The notes: generated by a model from the sequence alone, not told the origin. Shown: positions 45,375 to 54,666, counted from the stretch's first letter. The stretch is DNA of 64,000 nucleotides from Sulfuricurvum sp. (GCF_028713855.1 NZ_JAQTNN010000014.1:16813-80812), one strand, 5' to 3'. Made by a program: numbers and translations.

Positions 45375-45974
45375 TTACTTGTCGCTCTCTAAATCTTGAG
45401 CACGGATAACACTTTTTTCTTTTGCTTCCATCTTGCTTCCGATACGAAAGCCCGCCGTAGCAAGAGCGATCAATCCAACTAAGATCACCCATGTCGGAAC
45501 ATGGAGCAATTGAGGCAGGGTTTCCCTGTTTGCCCCTTTCGCCGCCGTATAAAGCCCTTGAAGATCATCAAAACTGAGTGCAAAAATAAAGACGCCTATC
45601 ACCATCCCGATCATAAAAACGAGGGCGTCTAATCGGCCGCTGAAAAATCCGACGACCGAAGTACCGGGGCAATATCCCCCAACGGCAAGCCCGGCTCCCA
45701 AAAGTGCACCGCCAGCCGCCATCGCCCAAAAGAATGTGGTCTGTATTTTTAACGCATCAAATCGTACCCATCCAAGGATGTCAAAAAGCCATAATCCTGT
45801 TGCTGCTACCACAATAGCGACAAACATCACTTTAAAAACGCTCCAATCTTTAAAGGTAAACTGGGCGTTGAGTTTGCGGGGACTTCCAAGCCCCGATACT
45901 TCGAGAAAATAGCCGAAGAAAAAACCGGCAATAATGATCATAATGCCGCTGGTGTATTCAAGAGGAAAGTTCAT
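45375..45974 (-). CDS. YeeE/YedE family protein, second half
   Basis: A 199-aa inner membrane protein with about five TM helices and the YeeE/YedE sulfur-transport signature GGALLGAGLAVGGYCPGTSVVGFFSGRLD, including the conserved Cys. ATG 45974 overlaps the preceding YeeE stop codon (ATGA); a longer frame reaching 46268 is the antisense-free shadow of that gene. The two half-size proteins together correspond to one full YeeE (thiosulfate transporter) or work as a pair, as in PmpAB-like systems. Confidence 0.85.
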   Translation of the reverse strand: MNFPLEYTSGIMIIIAGFFFGYFLEVSGLGSPRKLNAQFTFKDWSVFKVMFVAIVVAATGLWLFDILGWVRFDALKIQTTFFWAMAAGGALLGAGLAVGGYCPGTSVVGFFSGRLDALVFMIGMVIGVFIFALSFDDLQGLYTAAKGANRETLPQLLHVPTWVILVGLIALATAGFRIGSKMEAKEKSVIRAQDLESDK

Positions 45975-46492
45975 TGCCAAATCCTTCGCGTGATGAGTGA
46001 GACAACTATCCCGGCCACGAAAAATGCAATCAAAAAGACAAATGCAGCCACCGCCAGTGTTGCGCCGCCTGAGAGACCGAGTCCGCTGGTGCATCCGCGT
46101 GAGAGCTGTGCCCCAAAGCCGGTGAGTATCCCGCCGATCAAAGCCAATAGAATTCGCGCGGGTTTCCCTATGCTTTGTCCCCGTTCTATCTTGAAGCGAA
46201 ACCGTCTGCTCATCAAACTCCCTGCAAGCGCGCCCAAGGCTACCCCCGCAATCTCCCAGCTGATCCATTCATTCAGTGGGTTACCATCTCCCGTCATAGT
46301 GTAGAGAAAATTGTTATTCTCCGTCCATACAGGGATAACCGTATCGCTCAGCCATACGCTCAAACGGATAAAAAAGCCATTGGCACCAAGCCCATGCCCT
46401 GTGATAAGAAACATAAACATAAGGGCTAATCCAAGCCCTATGCCGGCAGTAAGAGGGGACAAAAACTCTTTTGGTGTTTTATTTTCCATCAT
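45971..46492 (-). CDS. YeeE/YedE family protein, first half
   Basis: A 173-aa inner membrane protein with about four TM helices and LIGGILTGFGAQLSRGCTSGLGLSGGA, the Cys-containing signature of YeeE/YedE transporters. It is thought to pass thiosulfate or persulfide-type sulfur across the membrane. GGAGCG precedes tandem ATGs (46492 and 46489). It begins a minus-strand run of sulfur- and metal-related genes ending at 41681. Confidence 0.85.
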   Translation of the reverse strand: MMENKTPKEFLSPLTAGIGLGLALMFMFLITGHGLGANGFFIRLSVWLSDTVIPVWTENNNFLYTMTGDGNPLNEWISWEIAGVALGALAGSLMSRRFRFKIERGQSIGKPARILLALIGGILTGFGAQLSRGCTSGLGLSGGATLAVAAFVFLIAFFVAGIVVSLITRRIWQ

Positions 46493-46542
46493 AACGCTCC
46501 TTAATTGCTTACTAAACGGTTCCTGCCTAATCGACTTATTTT

Positions 46543-46557
46543 AAAGTGTAGCACTTT
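46543..46557. terminator. Small hairpin between the FmdE-like and YeeE genes
   Basis: AAAGTG and CACTTT form a 6-bp stem with a 3-base loop, flanked by A on one side and T on the other. It lies in the 85-base gap between the end of the long ars-RND run (46578) and the YeeE start. It may be a weak terminator or part of the YeeE promoter. Confidence 0.35.
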
Positions 46558-46577
46558 TTGGTTATAAATACTCCTAA

Positions 46578-47327
46578 TTAACTTCTTCCAACCTTTTTAT
46601 TAATGACATCGCCCCGTTTTCCGAATACATCGACAGAGCTGTTCGGTACGAATTGGTAACCTTCAAGTTTATCAATTTTAACGAGTTTTTCCAGCGGTGT
46701 AGAGAGCATCGTTGTGATAAAATCGTCGGCCAGTTTTTCGACATGGTCAATTTCAGCCGGAGTAACGCTCTGATTGGTGGCAACTTTGGCACGGATGGAA
46801 TCTTCGGCATTTTTAAGAGCATCATTGAACATCTCCTTGGCAAGTTGGACTTGATAGGTTTCTCCGGTTGATATTTTCTGTATGATATGAGATGCTCCCA
46901 GAGAGGCGTCGATACGCAAGGTTTGGAAATTGATTCGAGCTCCCGTCAGATACGAGAGACCATCGACCATGCAGGGGCTGTTTTTACATGCTCCTCGAAT
47001 ATCTGTACGGTCGATAACACCATCCGGAAACAGAGTATTCAACGCAACCGAAAGCTGTAAAAAGGTAAAAACGATTCCGTCGCACAAATGACCGTGATAT
47101 TTGACCAATTCATCAAGGGTAACGGTTTTTATGCATCCGTTGGGATTGTAGCGTCCAAGCGCACTATCGGTATCTCGGACGTTTAAAGTCAAATTATTTT
47201 TACTTCCCGCCAATGAAGGGGGCAGATACCAAGCTTGACACGTAGGTGCCGGAGCAGTTAATGATTTGGTAAATGCGGAGGTACCTATGAGCGTTGCACC
47301 CAAGGCGAGAAATTTACGGCGCTGCAT
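46578..47327 (-). CDS. Tat-exported FmdE-like protein
   Basis: A 249-aa protein with a twin-arginine-like leader QRRKFLALGATLIG and an FmdE domain (formylmethanofuran dehydrogenase subunit E family). The conserved metal-binding-type motif KYHGHLCDGIVF lies at about residues 75-86, with further cysteines in GACKNSPCMVDGLSY. FmdE-family proteins often carry zinc or iron, but the function outside methanogens is unknown. Being exported and last in an ArsR-headed operon, it is a candidate periplasmic metal or metalloid-binding factor. It is 15 bases downstream of the RND gene. Confidence 0.78.
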   Translation of the reverse strand: MQRRKFLALGATLIGTSAFTKSLTAPAPTCQAWYLPPSLAGSKNNLTLNVRDTDSALGRYNPNGCIKTVTLDELVKYHGHLCDGIVFTFLQLSVALNTLFPDGVIDRTDIRGACKNSPCMVDGLSYLTGARINFQTLRIDASLGASHIIQKISTGETYQVQLAKEMFNDALKNAEDSIRAKVATNQSVTPAEIDHVEKLADDFITTMLSTPLEKLVKIDKLEGYQFVPNSSVDVFGKRGDVINKKVGRS

Positions 47328-47342
47328 AAAATGTCCTTTTTA

Positions 47343-50300
47343 TTATTTATCTTTATCGACACCGTAAGCCGCGAGCGGCACATAGACGAGGGTGAGCAAT
47401 GTCCCCACCAGCAACCCTCCGATGGCGACGTCGGCAAGTGGGCTGAGACGCTCCAGCCCGACTGCCCATTCAAACGCGATAGGGAGCATCCCGGCAATCG
47501 TCCCGAACGCCGTCATCATGACGGGACGGAAACGGACTTTGACCGATTCTACGGCGCTTTCATACGGGGGATTGGTTTTTCGGTGCGATTGATAAAAGTC
47601 GATCAGCAGAACCGAGTTTTTAATGATGATCCCAAACAGTAGTAAAATTCCCAGCATACTTGGCATACAGCTGGGTTTATCAAACAACAGCATCCCCCAA
47701 GCCGCACCGATCATCGAGAGGGGGAGGACGAGAATCATTACCCCCGCCAGACGTGCCGAAGCATAGATTGCCGTGAGAACAACGAAGAGCAAGAGGACAC
47801 CCACCCCGATCGCTTTTAGCATCCGTTTGAAGGAGTCGTTTAGCTGGGCGATATCTCCTTGCTGCTTAACGTTTACTCCATTCAAGGTAAGTTGTTTGAT
47901 CACCGCATCCGCATCGTCGGTAATATGTGAAATTGGCCGCTTGGCACGGTAGCCGTTTACATCCAGACTGTAAAGAAGCCCGTCACGCTCCAGTTTTGCT
48001 GGGGTCATTTGTGTATTGAGTGTCGCAACAGCACTCAAAGGGATGATTCCTGTATTGGAATTGATCGGGAGATTTTCCAGTGAGAGAGGGTGCTCTTGGA
48101 AACTCCCTGCTAGATATAGACGGACAGGCTGATTGTTCATTGAGGCGAGATTCCCACTGAGGGCGACGATTTGACCACGTATGGGAATCTGGCTCATGAT
48201 GGAGAGTGGTGTGAGACCGTAGGAGAGGGCTTTATCGGCATCGATGGAGACGTCGATTTCGCTCATATCTTCCCGCCAGCTAGGAGTGATACTGGTGAGA
48301 CCTTTGACATTTCGCAATGAAGCGATGAGCGTTTGAGCATCGTTGTACAGTTCATCAGGGACGGCGGAGGTGAGCCGTATATCGAGTGGTGCTTTGATCG
48401 AGGAGTTAGCCGTTGCCCCGAAATCATAGACATCGACCGATTTAACCCCTGAGAGGGTGTTTAGCTCTTTACGGATCTCCTCTTCGATTTGCCAGAGGGT
48501 TTTGGTACGCTGGAAACGATTGCTGCACAGAATCGTCATCGAAGCTTCGGTAGAGAGATTGCCGCTTCCCAGTGACAATACCCCCTCTTCGCTTCCGAAT
48601 GCGGTGGAGCTGGTACGGACATAGGACTGTTTATTCAACCATCCGAAAAACGGTTTGAGTTTGGCTGTCGCATCTTCGACACGATCGTTGGAGCTAAAAG
48701 AAATTTTGACCTTGATAATTCCCGTATCCATCGGCGGCATCGCATCTTTTCCGATGAGAGGCATGACCACTTTCATACTCACGATAAGCAGTGCCAAAAC
48801 CCCGACAATGAGGAGCGTTTTGCGCAAGCGGGTGCGTCCTGTATTGGAAAAACGCAAGATGGAGAGATAAGGAGAAACAAGACGCCCCATCGTGTTTTGA
48901 TAAAAGCGCTCAAATCCTTCTTCAAACCGATTTTTGGATACGCCGTTGCGGTAGAGATAGGCAGAAAATTTCGGTATGAGAGTGATGGAGAGGATGTACG
49001 AGACGATGAGGGCGATGATAAGGGTGGAGATGAGCGGTCGATAGATCGTCTGAGGGAAATCCCCCACAAACATAAGCGGTGCGATAATGACGATGGTGGC
49101 GATCGTTCCGGCAAAGACGGGGGCGATCACTTCGCGGGTTCCGTGGATGATCGCATCCTCTAAGTTCTCGTGCATCTCGACCAGATGGCGTTCGATGTTC
49201 TCCAACACCACAACCGCATCATCGACGAGCATCCCAAGGGCGAGGATAATTGCCGTATAGACGACGATGTTGAGTTCTCCCCCTCCGAGCCATATAATGC
49301 CGATAGTTCCTAAAAAGACGAGAGGGATCGAGACGGCCGCTGCGGCAATGGCGCGTAAGTTGCCCAAGAAAAACATCAAGACAATCAACGTAAAGATGAT
49401 CGCATCCCGCAATGCTTCGAGCATATTGGTATTGGCGGTTTCGATCAGGTCACGCTGAGTATCGACGATTTTAAAATCGATATTGGGGTACTCTTTAGCG
49501 AGGAGTGCGATCTGCTCACGGGCAGTTTTGCTGGTCGCTAAAACACTCCCCTTGGCGGAGCGTTGGATGGCGATGGCGATCGATTCCGTTCCGTTGCCGA
49601 AATAGGCGCTAAAAGGTTCCGATTCGCTCCACTCGACACTCGCGATATCACGTAGACGGAGATTGGGGGCAACGCTGAGATTACCCAGCGATTCAGAATC
49701 GCTTTTCTCACCATAATAGGTGAGGGTGGTAAAGCCATCCTTGTTTTTGACAAATCCCAGAGGGGTATCTTTATCTAACGCGGTAATGGTTTTGGCAATG
49801 GTGTCGATATCCAGATGCGCGGAAGCGATTTTGACCGGATCGAGGCGGATACTAAGGGCGCTTTGATGTCCTCCGAACACTTCGACGTTGCCGATCCCGG
49901 AGGTCGAGAGGAGGTGAGGTTTGATAAAACTATCGGCGATTTTACGAATATCGCTCAAGCTCAGTGTTGGGTTTTTGGGTGACAAAGAAACCACTTCGAC
50001 GGGGAGAGTAAATGAGCCCGTGACGTAAACGGTGGGATTAAGCCCTGCGGGGAGTTTGGCTTTGGCGGTGGAGAGGGCGTTGGTCACATCGACGGCGGCA
50101 CCGTCAAGCCCTTTGTCGTATTCAAACTCGGCGCGAACGATCGAGAAGTTCGCCATATTGGTAGAGCTGACGGTGCGGATGAGCCCCAGACGGGCAATCT
50201 CCTCTTCGATCGGTTTAGAGACGGAACTGGCGGCGACTTTGGCCGTCATCCCCGGTGCCTGCGTAATCACGACGACAGTAGGGAGTTCCGAATCGGGGAA

Positions 50301-50402
50301 GAGGTTTTTCGGTAGTGTTGTAAGACCGATAACCCCTGTGATGAGCATCGTTAAGACGATAGCGACCAAATGGTAAGGTCGGCGGTAAAAAAACTCGAAC
50401 AT
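47343..50402 (-). CDS. HAE-type RND efflux pump (AcrB-like)
   Basis: A 1019-aa inner membrane proton-driven transporter. The TM4 motif LALGMLVDDAVVVLENIERH with paired Asp is that of the hydrophobe/amphiphile (HAE) class, not of metal HME pumps. The rest shows the two-repeat layout with large periplasmic loops and full family length. It pairs with the adaptor (3-base gap) and OMP upstream. Since the operon is headed by ArsR, the exported compound may be an organoarsenical or thiol conjugate, not a free ion; this is inference. Confidence 0.87.
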   Translation of the reverse strand: MFEFFYRRPYHLVAIVLTMLITGVIGLTTLPKNLFPDSELPTVVVITQAPGMTAKVAASSVSKPIEEEIARLGLIRTVSSTNMANFSIVRAEFEYDKGLDGAAVDVTNALSTAKAKLPAGLNPTVYVTGSFTLPVEVVSLSPKNPTLSLSDIRKIADSFIKPHLLSTSGIGNVEVFGGHQSALSIRLDPVKIASAHLDIDTIAKTITALDKDTPLGFVKNKDGFTTLTYYGEKSDSESLGNLSVAPNLRLRDIASVEWSESEPFSAYFGNGTESIAIAIQRSAKGSVLATSKTAREQIALLAKEYPNIDFKIVDTQRDLIETANTNMLEALRDAIIFTLIVLMFFLGNLRAIAAAAVSIPLVFLGTIGIIWLGGGELNIVVYTAIILALGMLVDDAVVVLENIERHLVEMHENLEDAIIHGTREVIAPVFAGTIATIVIIAPLMFVGDFPQTIYRPLISTLIIALIVSYILSITLIPKFSAYLYRNGVSKNRFEEGFERFYQNTMGRLVSPYLSILRFSNTGRTRLRKTLLIVGVLALLIVSMKVVMPLIGKDAMPPMDTGIIKVKISFSSNDRVEDATAKLKPFFGWLNKQSYVRTSSTAFGSEEGVLSLGSGNLSTEASMTILCSNRFQRTKTLWQIEEEIRKELNTLSGVKSVDVYDFGATANSSIKAPLDIRLTSAVPDELYNDAQTLIASLRNVKGLTSITPSWREDMSEIDVSIDADKALSYGLTPLSIMSQIPIRGQIVALSGNLASMNNQPVRLYLAGSFQEHPLSLENLPINSNTGIIPLSAVATLNTQMTPAKLERDGLLYSLDVNGYRAKRPISHITDDADAVIKQLTLNGVNVKQQGDIAQLNDSFKRMLKAIGVGVLLLFVVLTAIYASARLAGVMILVLPLSMIGAAWGMLLFDKPSCMPSMLGILLLFGIIIKNSVLLIDFYQSHRKTNPPYESAVESVKVRFRPVMMTAFGTIAGMLPIAFEWAVGLERLSPLADVAIGGLLVGTLLTLVYVPLAAYGVDKDK

Positions 50403-50405
50403 CGC

Positions 50406-51476
50406 TTACTCTTTGATGGCGAGGGATGCGCCGCCGAGGAGTTTGAGGAGAATATCGCTTTTGGCAAGGGCAAGGGAGCCGCTTGGTACACTGCTGGCGA
50501 CAAATCCCTCATCCCCTCTGGCGACAATGCTGATTTCATGCGCTTTGGCACCATGCCCCTCAACCACTAACACATACGCTTTGCCCTCTTTGAGCAAAAC
50601 CGCTTCGCGCGGCAGATAGACCCCGCTCCCCTCATACGTGAGCATTTTTGCCTCGATTCGGGCACCTGAGGGGAGATTGACCGCCATATCGGCGCGGTAT
50701 TCGTCCATGCCGTTAGCGTTTTGCAAAAAGCGCAGCGGTGCACGACGGTTCTCATAGAGAAGCGTTTTAGCCGGAGTCCCTAGAGCGACGCGTACCCATA
50801 GGTAGCCTCCGCTTGTGGCACGAATGGAAGCCAATGGCTTACCGGGTGCGGCAACATCCCCAACAGCGGCGAAGGTTTCACCGACAATTCCCTCCACGGG
50901 AGCACGCAAGGTTGCGTAGTCTAACTGTGCATTGACGTTTGCCATATCCGATTTGATTTGCGATTGTTTGGATTTGACACCGTTTAAATCGGCACCCAGA
51001 AGTGCGATACGGGACTCTTCGGCTTGCGATTGTTCGATCGATGCCCCTTTGACGGCGAGGAGTTGAAGGGTTCGTTTATGAGACTCTTGTTCATTCTCTA
51101 TGGCAAGCGCTTTGGCTTTTTCTTCGTTTTGAGCGGCGGATAGGGCACTGTTAAGAGCCTCTTTTTTGGCGATGAGATCACGATCATCCAAACGGACAAC
51201 AACCTCTCCTTTATGCACGGGTGTTCCTGCGGGGAGGATGAAAAGGACACTGGCAGGAGATTTAGCACTCAAACTGGCATCGTGATCATTTTTAACGAGC
51301 GACAATACGGGGGTGCTGAGAGTAACATTTCCCTCTTTCGGAGTAAACGTTTTGACGCTCAGAGCGTATTGCTCGATAGCAGGGGTTGCGCTGTTTGCGG
51401 CCATTTTCTTTTTGACCAAAACAACCGCTCCGACGAGGAGGGCTAGGACTAGCAAGAGGGTGAGTATTTTTTTCAT
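50406..51476 (-). CDS. RND periplasmic adaptor of the HAE pump
   Basis: A 356-aa membrane fusion protein with an N-terminal signal-anchor (LLLVLALLVGAVVLVKKK). Lipoyl halves lie around LFILPAGTPVHKGEVVVRLDDRDLI and TLRAPVEGIVGETFAAVGDVAAPG, separated by a long helical hairpin (about residues 100-185), then a beta-barrel. The ATG overlaps the OMP gene stop codon by 4 bases. It links the RND pump to its channel. Confidence 0.83.
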   Translation of the reverse strand: MKKILTLLLVLALLVGAVVLVKKKMAANSATPAIEQYALSVKTFTPKEGNVTLSTPVLSLVKNDHDASLSAKSPASVLFILPAGTPVHKGEVVVRLDDRDLIAKKEALNSALSAAQNEEKAKALAIENEQESHKRTLQLLAVKGASIEQSQAEESRIALLGADLNGVKSKQSQIKSDMANVNAQLDYATLRAPVEGIVGETFAAVGDVAAPGKPLASIRATSGGYLWVRVALGTPAKTLLYENRRAPLRFLQNANGMDEYRADMAVNLPSGARIEAKMLTYEGSGVYLPREAVLLKEGKAYVLVVEGHGAKAHEISIVARGDEGFVASSVPSGSLALAKSDILLKLLGGASLAIKE

Positions 51477-52750
51477 TGGACGATCTCCTTAAAATCTTTT
51501 CCGCTGAGTGCGGCGCGCTGGGCAATGTTTTGCCAGAGGGTTGCATCGATGGCATAGAGGGCGGCTTTGGCATTGAAAAGTGCCTCTTCGTAGCGGAGAT
51601 ACTCTTCTTGAACCATCCGCTCCGTAGCGTAAGCGACTTTGGCGGTTACGAGCATCGCTTCATAGTTGGCAACACTTTGAACAGCCAGAGTGCGCGATTG
51701 TTTGAGGGTTGCGTATTGATTTCTCAAAGCGCTATAGGTATTGTCGCTCTCCAACTTGGTTTGCTGTAATGTCGCGTGCGCTTTTTGCTCTTCGAGACGG
51801 GAGAGTTCTATAGAGGTTAGCCGCTCTTTATCAAATAGCGGCATAGTAAGGTTTAGAGCAATATTTCCGTAATCGCGTGAGATCGAATCACCGTTGTTGT
51901 ACGCATCACCTGCACGATGAAAATACGATCCGTTCATCGATAGTGCGGGGTAAAGAGACTCTTTCGCAGACTGAGCAGCGAGATTGGCGACTTTCACCTC
52001 CTGCTCTTTTGCCGATACCGCCAGATATTCCTGATCGTCGAACTCTTGGCTCAAGTGCATCGCAACGGAGTGAGTGATAGGTTTATCGATAAGGATCGCA
52101 ATCGTTTTTTGGGCATCTAAACGAGCGTTTTGGGTCTCTTGGAGTTTGAGACGGGTTTGATTGATCTGCTCATCTACTTTGGTCAGTTCGATTTCAGCGG
52201 CGCGGCCGTTTCTGGTTTTTATGAGGAGAGACTCACGCGTTGAGGCGAGCGATCGTTCTTTCGCCTCAAGTGCCAAGGTGAGGTTTTCAAGATATCCTAA
52301 ACGGGCGTTCGAAGCGATAAGGGTTGCATCGCGCTCGGCGATTGATATGCGACGTTTGAACTCTTGGGAAGTGACGTTTTGGCGCGCTTTTTCGGTATTG
52401 GTGAGGAGCGTTTTGACAAACAGCGGCATGGATACCGTGGCACCTGCTGATGTCATGGTTTGTACAAACGGATAGCCTCCGCCGGAAGCACCGATGCTTG
52501 AAATTTCCGTTGGGGGGACGGGGCGCAGGCTCGTGGGAGCATTGAAATGCTCGATACTTCCGATAAGCGATATCTTCGGGTAGAGCGCAGCCGTTGCGGC
52601 ATCGCTTAGAAGTTCCGCACTGCTGAGCGCAAGGTCTGAGAGTTGTTGGTTGGGGGCTTTATGTGCCGCGTCGAGCCATTCGTGTATCGTATCGGCCGTG
52701 AGCGTTGAGCTCATCAACGCCAGAGAGAAGAGAAGAGTTTTTCGTTTCAT
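51473..52750 (-). CDS. TolC-family outer membrane channel of the HAE pump
   Basis: A 425-aa outer membrane factor with a signal peptide (ends TLTA) and long alpha-helical repeats, including LNLTMPLFDKERL in the second half. It overlaps the neighbours on both sides by 4 bases. With the adaptor and RND protein it completes a tripartite exporter. Confidence 0.82.
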   Translation of the reverse strand: MKRKTLLFSLALMSSTLTADTIHEWLDAAHKAPNQQLSDLALSSAELLSDAATAALYPKISLIGSIEHFNAPTSLRPVPPTEISSIGASGGGYPFVQTMTSAGATVSMPLFVKTLLTNTEKARQNVTSQEFKRRISIAERDATLIASNARLGYLENLTLALEAKERSLASTRESLLIKTRNGRAAEIELTKVDEQINQTRLKLQETQNARLDAQKTIAILIDKPITHSVAMHLSQEFDDQEYLAVSAKEQEVKVANLAAQSAKESLYPALSMNGSYFHRAGDAYNNGDSISRDYGNIALNLTMPLFDKERLTSIELSRLEEQKAHATLQQTKLESDNTYSALRNQYATLKQSRTLAVQSVANYEAMLVTAKVAYATERMVQEEYLRYEEALFNAKAALYAIDATLWQNIAQRAALSGKDFKEIVQ

Positions 52751-53061
52751 AGGGACTCTTTTGAAAGGTATTTTTCGAAAACCGCCGTCAATGTTTCAGC
52801 AGCGACCAGCCCTTCGATAAAAGGCTTGCCGTTGATGAAGAGGGTCGGATCATGAGCCACTCCCGCTTCGATGGCAGCGAGTGTGTCGGTAACGGTTGTT
52901 AACCGTAATCGCAGCGGCAGATGTTTAACGCCGCAAACAAGCCGTTTGGCAAATTTGAGCGAGAGGGTAGCGTCTCCGTAAATGACCCCCTCCAGAAGAG
53001 GCCACTGCGGATGAGAGCCGTTAAGAATCTCTCCATGATCCAGCTCAGCGCACGTTTCCAT
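52747..53061 (-). CDS. Thioredoxin-fold protein lacking CxxC
   Basis: A 104-aa protein with the C-terminal half of a thioredoxin-like fold: AHDPTLFINGKPFIEG carries the cis-Pro-type loop, followed by a helix AAETLTAVFEKYL. No CxxC is present; the only cysteines are C4 and C43 (VCGV). No signal peptide is seen. The ATG shares one base with the preceding thioredoxin stop codon. It could be a monothiol or structural thioredoxin-like partner; function is unknown. Confidence 0.6.
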   Translation of the reverse strand: METCAELDHGEILNGSHPQWPLLEGVIYGDATLSLKFAKRLVCGVKHLPLRLRLTTVTDTLAAIEAGVAHDPTLFINGKPFIEGLVAAETLTAVFEKYLSKESL

Positions 53062-53429
53062 TATATTTTATACTTGGCTAAAAGTTGTTTGAGCGCTTCG
53101 GTCGTCAATCCGCCGATATGGCGGTCAATCTCTTTACCGCTGCCATCATAAATAATCTGTGTGGGGATCATCTGGATTTTCATCTCACGGGCAGCATCAC
53201 GCTCTTCTCCGACATTGACGAAAAAGATTTTACGCTTAGGGTTGATCTCCATCTCACGATAAAGAAGTTCCCCCATCTCTTTGCATGACGAACAACGGGT
53301 TGAACCCGCTTCGACCATGACGATTTGTCCTTTTCCTATCTCTTGTTTGACCAGAGCATACGGACGCGGTTGTAATTCGGCAGAGTAAAGTGACGCACAG
53401 AGTGCGACTAATGAAAACAATTTAATCAT
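53061..53429 (-). CDS. Periplasmic thioredoxin
   Basis: A 122-aa thioredoxin with a signal peptide (ends LYSA) and active site CSSC (C46, C49) in EAGSTRCSSCKEMGELL, followed by cis-Pro IQMIPTQIIYDGSG. It is 12 bases downstream of ccdA, which would supply it with electrons across the membrane. It may keep arsenic-binding thiols or the FmdE-like protein reduced in the periplasm, by inference. Confidence 0.87.
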   Translation of the reverse strand: MIKLFSLVALCASLYSAELQPRPYALVKQEIGKGQIVMVEAGSTRCSSCKEMGELLYREMEINPKRKIFFVNVGEERDAAREMKIQMIPTQIIYDGSGKEIDRHIGGLTTEALKQLLAKYKI

Positions 53430-53441
53430 GATGTCATCCTT

Positions 53442-54146
53442 TTAGAGTTGTTGATACGCTAAGGTAAAGAAATACAGCCCGATAGCGATCAGGGCAAACG
53501 AAAAAATTCTCGTCATCCATGAGGTGATTAGGGCTATTTTCGGATTTGACGCAACGCTTTGGGCAAATCCGACCGATACTCCCGCTGCGAGAAGCAGAAG
53601 CGAATGCCCCAGTGCAAACGTAAGGACAAGAGCGTACGCATACCACTCAGGAGCGTTAGCCGCAACCGATATGATCGCCACCAAAGGGGCAGAGGCACAC
53701 GGCGTCGAGACAAGCCCAAACAGCATCCCAATCAAAAATGCCCCTACGTAACGTAGCGTGATAAGACGGCTCATCCAGCGTGATTTGTCTATCACTTCAG
53801 GTAAAACTCCTAGCGAATACAGACCTATGGCGATGGCAAGTATCCCCCCCGCGATATACGCTTCCAGAGGTGCAATCGAGAAAAAGTACCCCATCTTGGC
53901 AACCATATAAGCGAGTATAGAGAAACTTACCGCCACACCGAGCGCAAACAGCGACGCGAAAATATAGGTAAAGTGTACCCGCTCACGAGGAGAGAGGTGT
54001 GAACTCATCCCTAACGCACTCCCGACTAACAAAGGAACCGAGACGATGGAACAAGGGGCGAGTGAGGTGAGAGCTCCGATACTAAACGCCCCGGCAAATA
54101 CGAGAACACCGTGCGATTCGAGCAGTCCTAAAAGGAAACTTTCCAT
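53442..54146 (-). CDS. ccdA: CcdA/DsbD-type transmembrane thiol-disulfide transporter
   Basis: A 234-aa six-TM inner membrane protein. The paired cysteine signatures of CcdA are seen in TSLAPCSIVSVPLLVG and VSTPCASAPLVAII. It passes reducing power from cytosolic thioredoxin to periplasmic thioredoxins. It lies directly between a cytosolic mini-thioredoxin gene (adjacent, no gap) and the exported thioredoxin, so the three make a thiol relay within the ars-RND operon. Confidence 0.85.
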   Translation of the reverse strand: MESFLLGLLESHGVLVFAGAFSIGALTSLAPCSIVSVPLLVGSALGMSSHLSPRERVHFTYIFASLFALGVAVSFSILAYMVAKMGYFFSIAPLEAYIAGGILAIAIGLYSLGVLPEVIDKSRWMSRLITLRYVGAFLIGMLFGLVSTPCASAPLVAIISVAANAPEWYAYALVLTFALGHSLLLLAAGVSVGFAQSVASNPKIALITSWMTRIFSFALIAIGLYFFTLAYQQL

Positions 54147-54383
54147 TTAGTGTGCTTGGATTAAGTCTTTAATCTCGTTGATCGTGAGAAGTTTTCCGGT
54201 ACTGACGACCTTGCCATCGATCACGAGCCCCGGGGTGCTCATAACGCCGTACTCCATGATTTTTTGAATGTCTTCAACCTTTTCGATTTGAGCGAACTTG
54301 CCGCTCAGTGCGACCGCTTGTTTGGTAGCCTCTTCGAGGGCTTTACATTTGGAACATCCCGTTCCTAAAATTTCGATTTTCAT
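54147..54383 (-). CDS. Mini-thioredoxin (redox-active disulfide protein)
   Basis: A 78-aa thioredoxin-fold protein with CSKC (C10, C13) in ILGTGCSKCKALEEAT and cis-Pro in GVMSTPGLVIDGKV. It has no signal, so is cytosolic. Proteins of this kind commonly sit in arsenic operons beside ArsP-like permeases. ATG 54383 is chosen because AAAAGGA lies upstream; the open frame to 54485 has no site. Confidence 0.87.
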   Translation of the reverse strand: MKIEILGTGCSKCKALEEATKQAVALSGKFAQIEKVEDIQKIMEYGVMSTPGLVIDGKVVSTGKLLTINEIKDLIQAH

Positions 54384-54399
54384 AGTGATTTTCCTTTTG

Positions 54400-54666
54400 T
54401 TATTTTGAGCAACATTGAGATTTAAGCTCTGTGCTCCACCCTTTAGGTTGTTCACAGCATTGTGACTCTGCCGAACTACCATCATCTTTTACTGAACTGC
54501 AACATCCCGTTGTACCATCGCATCCGCCGATTCTTTTTTCTAGCGGACACCAGTTTATGATTCCAAAAAATAGCGGAATGACGCCTAGATAGAACCATGC
54601 GACTCCACTGTATAGTCCATAGCCGATTAATCCTGTTCCCAAAGCTATTCTAAACCATCTAGTCAT
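54400..54666 (-). CDS. DUF2892-like membrane protein with CC-rich tail
   Basis: An 88-aa protein. The N-terminal half is a two-TM DUF2892/YgaP-like unit (GTGLIGYGLYSGVAWFYLGVIPLFFGIINWCPL). The C-terminal half is hydrophilic and carries three vicinal Cys pairs (GCCSS, QCCEQ, QCCSK) plus GGCDG. Vicinal dithiols bind As(III) and other thiophilic metals well, so the tail is probably a metalloid-binding arm on the membrane; this is inference. Its ATG overlaps the next upstream gene by 4 bases. Confidence 0.7.
   Translation of the reverse strand: MTRWFRIALGTGLIGYGLYSGVAWFYLGVIPLFFGIINWCPLEKRIGGCDGTTGCCSSVKDDGSSAESQCCEQPKGWSTELKSQCCSK

Noticed and set aside
45975..46268. N-terminal extension of the second YeeE/YedE protein
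   Set aside because: The extension overlaps the first YeeE gene in another frame and has no hydrophobic pattern. An ATGA overlap gives a natural start at 45974.
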